NCBI GenBank assembly: GCA_039105265.1
Contig: JAPFFF010000334.1
Coordinates: forward strand, 1 to 25,830
DNA: 25,830 bases
Source of the DNA: Tritrichomonas musculus
Lineage: Eukaryota; Parabasalia; Tritrichomonadida; Tritrichomonadidae
Direction: 5' to 3'
How positions within the stretch are numbered: the stretch's first letter is position 1; each line of letters opens with the position of its first letter. A program made the position numbers and the translations under genes. A model generated the notes under the pieces. It was given only the letters and a program-made list of their open reading frames with translations, did no database searches and was not told the origin of the DNA. Positions 8,368 through 15,789 of the stretch are shown here, piece after piece.

Positions 8368-8370
8368 GGG

Positions 8371-8802
8371 ATGGATAAAATCCCGCTTATTCACAGTGAT
8401 GAAGACGAAGAACCTCGAATTTCAGGACAAACATTTTGCCAGTTATTTGATAACCATTCACAATTTGATGAATTTTTTATAGTTGATTGTAGAACTGAAA
8501 GAGAGTATAATGGTGGCCATATTAAATCAGCAATTAGATGCCATCCTTTTGAAAAAGAGAACAATATCTTCAATTTATATCGATTGCATTGGAAGCCCAC
8601 TACTTGCTTTATTTTTCATTGCGAATTTTCTTCTATCAGAGGTCCAGCAGCATATCGATTATTCATCAAAGAACATCAAAATTCAAATAATTCCAATATT
8701 CCAGTTAACGCTTTTATATTAGATGGTGGATATAATGAATTTTTCTCTGATCATGAAGACTATTGTGTTGGTACATATATCAAAGAAATTGATCTTAAAT
8801 AA
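8371..8802 (+). CDS. minimal CDC25-type dual-specificity phosphatase
   Basis: The 143-residue protein is almost entirely the CDC25 rhodanese-fold catalytic domain. Matches in order are FFIVDCRTEREYNGGHI (35-51; CDC25 has VIVDCRYPYEYEGGHI), FHCEFSSIRGP (82-92; FHCEFSSERGP), FILDGGYNEFF (115-125; YVLKGGYKEFF) and DYCVGTYIKEI (130-140; SYCEPPSYRPM). The catalytic Cys84 and Arg90 of the CX5R loop and the CDR motif (39-41) are present. Only the loop Glu just before the Arg is Ile89. CDC25 removes inhibitory phosphates from CDK Thr14/Tyr15. Most animal and fungal CDC25 proteins carry a long regulatory N-terminus; here only about 20 acidic residues precede the domain, as in plant small CDC25/ACR2 and yeast Ibp1. 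An arsenate-reductase role is an alternative, but the YC...Y C-terminus favours true CDC25. The predicted leader is about 8 nt. Confidence 0.9.
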   Translation: MDKIPLIHSDEDEEPRISGQTFCQLFDNHSQFDEFFIVDCRTEREYNGGHIKSAIRCHPFEKENNIFNLYRLHWKPTTCFIFHCEFSSIRGPAAYRLFIKEHQNSNNSNIPVNAFILDGGYNEFFSDHEDYCVGTYIKEIDLK

Positions 8803-9597
8803 TTATAAAAGTATATTTAATCTTACCTTAATCGCCAAATTGACTCTCCTCAATCGATCGCCTGGCTCCGTTCTAAAGAAAAGCTGAAAACGCTAAATTA
8901 ATAATAAGAAATACATTAACATGTACATATAACATGATATTAAAATATTCCATATTTACTATTGACGTACATTTTACAAATTTAAAAATCTTTCATTTTT
9001 CTATTGAAAATGGAAATATACTTTAAATCAAATACACTTTTCCAAAATATTCGCATTTAAATGAATAGAGAATCTTTTTTCTTAATTCTTCAAAGTTAAT
9101 GTCTTATATCCAATTTCTATTATTTATGCTTTTTTTTTTTTCATGGATTTATCAAAAATGCAATTTTCTAGCCATACTTTACTTATATAAATTAATGGTT
9201 TGATGTTTCTTTTTTAATTTAAATATTTTATTATATGTGTATGACTATTATAATCAGAGAAATAATGTATCAAAGGCAATATCAATTTTATTAACCAAAA
9301 ATGAAGCAAAAATTTATCCAGATGAACATCAAAATAATTTACAGATGAATAGATTAGTTTTTTTTAAGATTCAATATTGAAATGAATTCAAAATTATTCA
9401 AAATATTTTTTTATTTTGTAATAATACAATTGAAAAAAGATAGCATTTCAATTTTCAGAAAACATTTTCTATAAATAATCTCAGAAAAAGTTTTCAAACT
9501 AAAATTTTTAAAGAAAAAGTTTCAAAATAAAGTTTATACAATTTATTATTATGAAATCAAAATACTACTCATTTCATTTTAGTTTTCGCGTAATATA
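8803..9597. other. intergenic, with an unexplained higher-GC islet at 8822-8893
   Basis: 795 bp. The first 20 bases are AT-rich, then about 70 bases (CTTACCTTAATCGCC through AAAACGC) are close to half GC, in sharp contrast to the rest. The islet includes a short ATTGA...TCAAT stem. It encodes no open frame of note and does not fold as a tRNA by eye. Two overlapping Inr-like motifs, TCATTT at 9569-9574 and TCATTT at 9574-9579, precede the caspase-like gene and give leaders of about 27 or 22 nt. Confidence 0.5.
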
Positions 9598-10950
9598 ATG
9601 GCAGATAAAGAAAATAAAGAAGCAGCTAAACCAGCTTCAGATGATAAAAAAGCTGCCAAAGCAGATAAGAAAGCAGCCAAAGCAGATAAGAAAGCAGCCA
9701 AAGCAGAAGGCAAGAAAGCCGCAAAAGCAGATAAAGCAAATAAAAAAGCAGCTAAAGGAGATAAAAAAGCAGGAAAAGATGGAAAAGAAAATCCAGACGC
9801 CGCAGCTGATGGAAAAGATGCCGGAGACAAAAAAGGAAAAGATGGAAAGGGCGAAAAACAAGAAAAAGTTGGATTTTTTAAAGCGCTTAAAATGAGATTT
9901 GATTATATGAAAAATCGTAAAAAAATAATGAAACAACAGAAAGAAGAAATGAGAGCCAAAGTTCCATTTGTTGATAAACCAGACAAACCAGAAAGATCTT
10001 CTGCATTTTTACATAAAGCAGTTTCATTGGATAAAAAAGACAACCAATTTTCGGACTCAAAATTCCAATCAGTTCGTAAAGTTTCAAACCAAAAGGAAAT
10101 CATTGAAAGTTTCCATCGAATTGGAATGGATATAAACGATGTCGAAATTGACGATATACCAAAAGAAAATCTCAACAAAGTATGTTTCGTTTTAATCAAT
10201 AATTATTATAAAGATTATAAATGTCTCGGAGTTGGCCCATTAAATGACGCTTATTTATTCGCATTAATCCACCACAAAATGGGATTCAAGATTGTTTTCA
10301 TGTTCAACCCAGAGATGGACAATTTCACAGAAAAACTCGAATTTTTCTTAGCTAATACTGTTATGGCACTGACAATTTATTATTCAGGACGTGATTCATC
10401 TTCAAGAGTAAGGCGTGTTGGTCACGGCATTCAATTTATCGATGATGAAGTAATGTCTAGTAAAGAATTCGGCCAACTTGTTGGTGGAAAGAGTAATGGA
10501 ACAGCTAAAATTATAATAATATCAGATTGTGGATCTGGAAAAACAGTTTTCAGTATGAAAGCTGCCACAAATACAGAAAATGCACATACCTCACCAATGA
10601 TTAATTTTTCTGTTGACAAGAAAATATTGACTCCAAGGGAAAGAAGAATGTCACAAGGTCTTTTCACATATTACTTCAGTAAGTTGGTACGTCAGTTCCC
10701 GAATGCTTCACCAAAAGAAATGGTTGATATGTTGAACATTTCATTTGAAAGATTCAAGATTACATTTAGCTCACTTGTTTCATTTGATACTTTGGATGAA
10801 AAACCTATGTTCCCTGGAGCTGATACTGCTTTCAATGGAACTAAATCTGGAAAAGGCAAAGCATCAGCTAACCATCAAGAAGGTAATGCTGCACAAGCAC
10901 CTGCACAAGCACAAGCACCAGCAGCTGCACCAGCCGCCTCACCTGCATAA
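9598..10950 (+). CDS. caspase-fold (C14-like) protein with Lys/Ala-rich N-tail; catalytic His not conserved
   Basis: The protein is 450 residues. Residues 1-90 are a Lys/Ala/Asp tail built on about five AAKADKK-type repeats, resembling histone H1 or ribosome-associated basic tails. Residues 90-120 are basic and helical. Residues about 193-385 follow the caspase/metacaspase p20 order: strand VCFVLINNYY (195-204), LNDAYLFALIHHKMGFKIVFMF (215-236; helix plus strand), LTIYYSGRDS (258-267; active members read YYSGHG), GIQFIDDEVMSSKEF (277-291) and IIIISDCGSG (305-314; DSCHSG or QACRG). Cys311 sits in the nucleophile position, but the His position is Arg265. A separate His276 in VGHG lies nearby. 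QGLFTYYFSKLV (353-364) fits the small-subunit region. The C-tail is Ala/Gln/Pro-rich. A catalytically dead or altered member is likely. Caspase-like proteins are numerous in trichomonads. Confidence 0.75.
   Translation: MADKENKEAAKPASDDKKAAKADKKAAKADKKAAKAEGKKAAKADKANKKAAKGDKKAGKDGKENPDAAADGKDAGDKKGKDGKGEKQEKVGFFKALKMRFDYMKNRKKIMKQQKEEMRAKVPFVDKPDKPERSSAFLHKAVSLDKKDNQFSDSKFQSVRKVSNQKEIIESFHRIGMDINDVEIDDIPKENLNKVCFVLINNYYKDYKCLGVGPLNDAYLFALIHHKMGFKIVFMFNPEMDNFTEKLEFFLANTVMALTIYYSGRDSSSRVRRVGHGIQFIDDEVMSSKEFGQLVGGKSNGTAKIIIISDCGSGKTVFSMKAATNTENAHTSPMINFSVDKKILTPRERRMSQGLFTYYFSKLVRQFPNASPKEMVDMLNISFERFKITFSSLVSFDTLDEKPMFPGADTAFNGTKSGKGKASANHQEGNAAQAPAQAQAPAAAPAASPA
9652..9777 (+). repeat. in-frame 21-bp repeat coding the Lys/Ala tail
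   Basis: Two adjacent copies encode AAKADKK nearly identically at DNA level (GCAGATAAGAAAGCAGCCAA repeated). They are followed by diverged units AAKAEGKK, AAKADKANKK and AAKGDKK. The array grows in multiples of three bases and keeps the frame. Confidence 0.8.
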
Positions 10951-11346
10951 GCAGATATGAAATATCATATTGAAATATTATCCATGTATTTTTATTATTA
11001 ATATTAAATAAACATGCTTTTAAATGAATAAATTTATTAATATAATATTATTTGTCTCACTTTTCATATAAATTCTTTTAATATAAAACTTGAATTAAAA
11101 TCTTGACTTTATGATATTTTAAGCTAGATAAGGTTTACAATAATGATCGCATGCTGAACGCTTTTTGAATTTATAAATAGTTTCTTGAGAAAAAGGAGGA
11201 ATTAAATTTGAATTCAAACCAAAATTTTTCTACATAATAATTTCAATGATATATCACAAAAAATTGATAATTTTCATTCAATTCCTTAAAACGTTATAAT
11301 CTTCATTTCGCCAACCTTCTCAATTTTATTAGGATATAACCATATA
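10951..11346. other. intergenic: 3' flank of the caspase-like gene and promoter of the helical-repeat gene
   Basis: 396 bp, AT-rich. Inr-like TTCATTTCG (11302-11310) and TCAATTTT (11320-11327) precede the ATG at 11347 by about 42 and 25 nt. A slightly less AT-biased patch at about 11125-11170 has no frame or structure that I can assign. Confidence 0.5.
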
Positions 11347-12717
11347 ATGGATATGATTTATAAATATGTCTTAGATAATATTGTTGAAGAGCATCAAATA
11401 TTAAATTTAGAAGAGACAAGCCTTAAAGCGCCTGCAATTCTTGACTTCGATTCATTTAATGAATATGAAAAAACAAGGCAATCAGAATTGGATAGCATTA
11501 AAATGTTGAATAGTACTGAATTTTCTAGCAGTGATATTCAGTTTCTACTCGAAGGAATTTCTCAATATAATACTGTTAATAAAATAGAATTTCTTTTAAA
11601 GCTGAAGATTTTTTTTATCAAAAACGCTAATCCAAACGTCTTTCAGGAGTTTGTTGAAGCTATGAAATCTCCAAAATGCATAGAAGATTTTTCTAAAGTA
11701 TTACTTTCTTCAATTCACATTAGACCAGACTTAATATCAGATTACAATCAAATTTTATTTCCCAATATTGCAATTAAACTGATGAGCCTTTTCCCAAAGA
11801 TAACTTTTCCAAGTTTAATAATTATTTTATCCAAAACACTAAAAAAACCTGACTTAATTTTACTTGCGGAAATAAAAAAATTAATAGAAGTATCAGAAGA
11901 TCCTTATTTTTATGGTATCATTATTTATAGATTTGCAGAATTAATTATTGCGGAAATAAAATTACTAGAAGTGTCAGAAAATCCAATCCATCAGTATCAA
12001 TTGAAATTAATTTCTCCTCTTGAAATTTTATTATCAAAAAAAGTTTTCAAATATCCATTAAAAACAATATCTCTTATTTCTTTTTCGAAAAATAATCCCG
12101 CTTCATTTTTTATTGCCTTTAAGAAAATCTTTTCCATTTTAAACGAACAGGTATTAATGGACCCGTCTCTTGATGATGAAGATATTCAGAATTTATTATC
12201 TTTCATTCAATTATTCGTAAATCATGTTTCTCAATTTCCACAACTTTGTAAAGAAATTAACATAGAACATATTTCTTCAATTATATCAAATAATGAAAAT
12301 CCATCAATACAAGTAAGCGCACTATCTATCCTCGTCTCTTTAGTTCGACATCCTGATTTTCAGGAAACTTATCCAATTGGCTTTTACATTGAAAAAGTAG
12401 AAAAAATATCAAAAGATTTACCTTACCCTCTTAGATCGAATGTTCTTGATATTTATACAATCTTGGCAGAAGTAATATGCGTTTCTTCTGTTAATTTATT
12501 AGTGACAGATTTTTTTGTTGAATTTATCTTTGATTTTTTTGGAAGTGATGATAATAACATTATTTCAAAAGCATTAAACATATCTGCTATTATAGCTAAT
12601 AAATCATCAATTTTTGCGGAAGCTTTAGAAAATCAAATTTCAGCAATAGGCGAGATACCATCATACTATGAACCTTTTTTAGAGCATTTACGAGAAATTA
12701 CCCAACCTCATTGTTAG
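11347..12717 (+). CDS. helical-repeat (ARM/HEAT-like) protein, unknown function
   Basis: The protein is 456 residues with no catalytic motif or membrane segment. After an acidic N-terminus (about 1-60), the whole chain reads as amphipathic helix pairs typical of armadillo/HEAT solenoids, for example FLLKLKIFFIKNANPNVFQEFVEAM (about 83-107) and SIQVSALSILVSLVRHPDFQ (about 320-339). Near residues 173-215 a unit AEIKKLIEVSEDP recurs 28 residues later as AEIKLLEVSENP, a sign of internal duplication. Such proteins are usually adaptors in transport, cytoskeletal or nuclear assemblies. I do not recognise the family, so no function is assigned. Many large trichomonad paralogue families encode armadillo-type fold proteins of this appearance. 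The start is the first ATG after an Inr-like motif. Confidence 0.7.
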   Translation: MDMIYKYVLDNIVEEHQILNLEETSLKAPAILDFDSFNEYEKTRQSELDSIKMLNSTEFSSSDIQFLLEGISQYNTVNKIEFLLKLKIFFIKNANPNVFQEFVEAMKSPKCIEDFSKVLLSSIHIRPDLISDYNQILFPNIAIKLMSLFPKITFPSLIIILSKTLKKPDLILLAEIKKLIEVSEDPYFYGIIIYRFAELIIAEIKLLEVSENPIHQYQLKLISPLEILLSKKVFKYPLKTISLISFSKNNPASFFIAFKKIFSILNEQVLMDPSLDDEDIQNLLSFIQLFVNHVSQFPQLCKEINIEHISSIISNNENPSIQVSALSILVSLVRHPDFQETYPIGFYIEKVEKISKDLPYPLRSNVLDIYTILAEVICVSSVNLLVTDFFVEFIFDFFGSDDNNIISKALNISAIIANKSSIFAEALENQISAIGEIPSYYEPFLEHLREITQPHC

Positions 12718-13243
12718 TAAAATATTATAAATCATATCATTTGCCATTTTTATTTCGTGTGATACTTAATATTAACATAAAGTTTGGAAGAGAACTTTTA
12801 AATACATTTAAATACAATTTTTAAGCATAATTAAGTAAAATCTAATTGTGAGGAACTTAATATGGTGATTAAAGATGATAAAAAAGATTGCTTGATCTAA
12901 ATAATATAAAAAAATCTACAAATTCAACATAAACAGAAATAACATACCTTGCTATTTGCTATTCTTAATTGCAATCGAGTCAAATTTATTAATTAATTAT
13001 AATATAGTTAGGAAAATATTAATTGCTTTTAAAGCTAATTAAACACTTTCCAAATACTTACTATTATTCATTCTCATTCAATCAATCATTATGAGAAAAT
13101 CTGTAACTTTTTGAAACCATATTTTCTGTTTTTGTCAAAAAAATTCACAAAACAAAAACAAACAAAGAGAAAAAAATATTAAAATATCAACTTAAGGTTT
13201 ACATAAAGCTGTTATCATTATATCTTTATCAAAAAATATGATC
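12718..13243. other. AT-rich gap between convergent genes
   Basis: 526 bp between two 3' ends. I see only A/T-rich sequence with short homopolymers and no supportable gene, RNA or repeat. Confidence 0.5.
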
Positions 13244-13891
13244 CTAATACTTTGATCTCATCTTTTTTTTTCTTGATTTAATTTTTGACAAATTTATCAA
13301 AGATGAAAGCTCTTTTTTATGTTCTTCTAGATATCCTAGGATTTTTTTGGAGTCTGGCTCAAAATCTTGGAAATATGTCGATATTTTCCTTTGATGAATC
13401 CTCTTTGCAGATTCAATCCCTAATTTGGAACATATCTCAGCATGAATTTTGATAACATACTCTTTTTTAAATTTATTTTTTCCTTTAATTCCATGTAAAA
13501 AAATCGAATAAAACCTTTCTTGGAATTTGATTTGCTGATCTGTTAAAGGAATGATTTTATTTTTTAAATCAGATTCAGTTTCATTATTATCTATTGCTTC
13601 TAAGTGTATTACATTATTTTCACTTGGATGTATTACAATATCATCATCATCATCATTATTTGAAAAACATTCAGTTTGATTTATATGCTGTTTTTCTCCT
13701 GAAATGACATAAGAAGAATCGTTAATATTAATATTTTGGTTATTATTATTTGGTGCTAAGATTACTTTGGAAATGCCATTATTTTTTAAGCTTTTAGAGC
13801 TTAAATATTTCTCAAGTTGATCTTCAAATTCGTCATGATATATATCATCTATTTCATAATACAAATAGTCTTCATCACTGCTTGGTAACAT
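13244..13891 (-). CDS. orphan protein: acidic Asn/Asp-rich N-half, basic helical C-half
   Basis: The protein is 215 residues. Residues 1-40 are strongly acidic (MLPSSDEDYLYYEIDDIYHD...). Residues 45-105 are low-complexity Asn/Asp with a run of five Asp. Residues about 115-200 form a compact, mixed-composition segment that looks like a real domain: PLTDQQIKFQERFYSIF, then KEYVIKIHAEICSKLGIE, then KRIHQRKISTYFQDF and an ending helix. The C-terminus is very basic (KSRKKKMRSKY), like a nuclear localisation signal. An acidic-then-basic layout suits a nuclear or nucleic-acid-associated protein, but I recognise no family. The helical segment could be a helix-turn-helix-type fold; this is a guess. 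No clear Inr stands upstream apart from TTCATG at the start codon itself. Confidence 0.6.
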   Translation of the reverse strand: MLPSSDEDYLYYEIDDIYHDEFEDQLEKYLSSKSLKNNGISKVILAPNNNNQNININDSSYVISGEKQHINQTECFSNNDDDDDIVIHPSENNVIHLEAIDNNETESDLKNKIIPLTDQQIKFQERFYSIFLHGIKGKNKFKKEYVIKIHAEICSKLGIESAKRIHQRKISTYFQDFEPDSKKILGYLEEHKKELSSLINLSKIKSRKKKMRSKY

Positions 13892-14746
13892 GAAATCAGA
13901 GAAAATTTAAATTCAATTAAAATGATTTTATATTTAAATTTTGATTCAAAAAGCAACAGAGTTAATTTTTAACGATCAATATAAATTCAAAAAGCTGTGG
14001 CATTTTAAAATTTTTTTAGATAAATTCAATGTCATGTTTTTTAGATTGATATGAATTTATATTTGCTATATGATAAAATTTGATTTTAAACATTTTATCA
14101 TCAAATATAAAAAACTTATATTATTGCTTATATTCTGACAAAAATCATAAAACAAACGAGTATTGCCCATTTATTTTCTAAATAATCACATAAATCACTT
14201 TAATTCTTTGTTGCGAATTTAATGATAAAAATAAAGGTAAACACACTGGATAAATAAATTTAAAAACTTTATACCAATCTAAAAATTTTCATGACATTCT
14301 AAGAAAGCCATTTTTAGGCTATTTATTTCTATATTGGCAATATATTTATAAATATATTATGATTTTAATATAAAATCATTGTATAAATCTTTTTTAGAAC
14401 TAAGTAATTGCATTTTTTTCTTTCGAAAAAACTCTGAAATTATAAAACTAAAATATATTCATGAATTTCTATTAAATCGATAATTTTTTTCGCTTTCTGC
14501 AAATAATTGCTGTATTAATAATCGATAATACTGATAGTACCAGGTTGGAAGATAGAAAAAAGTTATAAAAATCGATAAAACAAGTTTATTCACGCATAAT
14601 AAATGGGAATGGCACTTTAATCGAATGCAAAAGTCATATTTATAATATGTAATGAAATCACTGCAAGAAAAAAAAGGCATCAATCATTCAAAATTCTCAA
14701 TTTTCAAAAGGAAAAATGAACGTTTATTATTTTTACCTCTAAAAAG
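13892..14746. other. intergenic between divergent genes; promoter side of ASF1
   Basis: 855 bp of AT-rich DNA. Small hairpins (AAGCC...GGCTA near 14306-14322; ATATTGGCAATAT at 14331-14343) are the only structures. An Inr-like TCATTC at 14684-14689 would give a leader of about 61 nt holding an upstream ATG at 14716 that opens an 8-codon frame. A closer start, after TCAATTTTC near 14697, is equally possible. A 74-codon minus frame here has no domain. Confidence 0.45.
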
Positions 14747-15241
14747 ATGACTGAGTTGATAAAAATCAACGAAAATGACATTGTACCATTTAAACCAGAA
14801 GATTCAGCGTTAAATGAAATCATAGTATTTTTTTTATTTTTTTATTTTTATTAACCCCAGTTTGATATTCGCTTTGAATGCTCATCAATTCTAAAAAATC
14901 CAATGAAATGGGAAGTTGATTTTGTCGCATCTTTACATGAATATGATCAAGTACTTGCAAGTACCCTTGTTGGTCCGATTTCAGTTGGAATAAATAGATT
15001 TGCTCTCCGTGCCGATCCTCCTAAACTCGATGATCTTCCATCAGATGAAGTCAAGCTCGCAGCACTTTTGGTAAAAGCTTTTTATAATGACCAAGAATTT
15101 TATCGAATAGGATATATGGTAGCTCACGACTATCCACCTGACATACCACACGACAATTTAGATATTAAACAACTAAATCGATACATATCAGTAGACGAAG
15201 ATTTCATTACCAGGAAAAAAACACAAATCAATTGGACATGA
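14747..15241 (+). CDS. ASF1: histone chaperone ASF1, two exons (14747-14824, 14861-15241)
   Basis: Joined at a 36-bp intron, the exons encode 152 residues, the size of the conserved ASF1 immunoglobulin-like core. ASF1 carries H3-H4 dimers for nucleosome assembly in replication and transcription. Exon 1 gives MTELIKINENDIVPFKPEDS..., corresponding to the ASF1 first strand (VNNVVVLDNPSPFYNPF). Exon 2 begins FDIRFECSSIL (human FEITFECIEDL) and continues EYDQVLASTLVGPISVGINRF (human EYDQVLDSVLVGPVPAGRHMF), ALRADPP (VFQADAP), LLVKAFYNDQEFYRIGYMV (VLITCTYRGQEFIRVGYYV) and TRKKTQINW (VTRFHINW). Without the intron the first ATG (14903) would delete the first two strands of the fold, so the spliced model is favoured. 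There is almost no acidic tail after the core, unlike yeast ASF1. The adjacent gene is convergent. Confidence 0.92.
14825..14860 (+). other. 36-bp spliceosomal intron in ASF1
   Basis: The intron begins GTATTT, is almost pure T/A, and ends ATTAACCCCAG. It is phase 0 (ATA | TTT). The terminal TTAAC...CAG resembles the fused branch-point/3' splice-site motif of trichomonad introns (ACTAACACACAG), with the branch A close to the AG. Reading through meets an in-frame TAA inside the intron, and removing it restores the ASF1 alignment across the junction. Confidence 0.85.
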
Positions 15242-15789
15242 TTTCTTTCAATATATATTTTATTACTTCAGACATATGTTTTAATAAATAATAATCAATA
15301 TACTAATAATATAGTTTTAGAGAACTCGTGCTTTTTTTTAATAGGCATAATATAAATTTTTTTTTTTTATGAAGAATCATTAATATTATAATATAATAGT
15401 AATAATCTAATGAAAATCAAACATTATTGCCAATAAAGAGCTAATTTGTTTTCATTTCCAATTTTGATATAAATAATTATTTTTTTCCTTATTATACATG
15501 AAATGTACATTAAACTACACATAAAAATCTTGACACCAATTACTTAATTTAAGGTATAAAGAAACCAAACAAAAGATGAAAAACTTATATTAATATATCA
15601 ATCTAAAAAAAAAAAAAAAAAAACAAATACAAAAAAGAAGAATATAAAATTTAGATTAAAACAGAATAATAAACAAGATTTCAAAAATAATACAAACATT
15701 TACTAAAAAACATATATTAAAAAAAAAAAGATACCTTTTTTTTGATTTTGATTCCAATCATCTTAAATCAATGTGCATTCACTTTATTC
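15242..15789. other. AT-rich gap between convergent 3' ends
   Basis: 548 bp between ASF1 and the cyclase-like gene. It contains A runs (about 18 bases at 15605-15623, about 11 bases around 15719-15730) and T runs near 15358-15369. I see no gene or structured RNA. Confidence 0.5.

Noticed and set aside
8822-8893. U1 snRNA gene, because of CTTACCT
   Set aside because: No Sm-binding site and no U1 stem-loop order by eye; a 7-base match is too weak. Kept only as an unexplained islet.
9579-9936. Ala/Ser/Phe-rich and Phe/Cys-rich minus-strand frames
   Set aside because: Shadows of the Lys/Ala repeat of the caspase-like gene; no promoter and no domain.
14459-14683. 74-codon minus-strand frame
   Set aside because: AT-driven composition, no domain or Inr, lies in the upstream region of ASF1.
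14903-15241. Intronless ASF1 starting at 14903
   Set aside because: It would lack the first two strands of the ASF1 fold, which are present upstream in frame once the 36-bp intron is removed.
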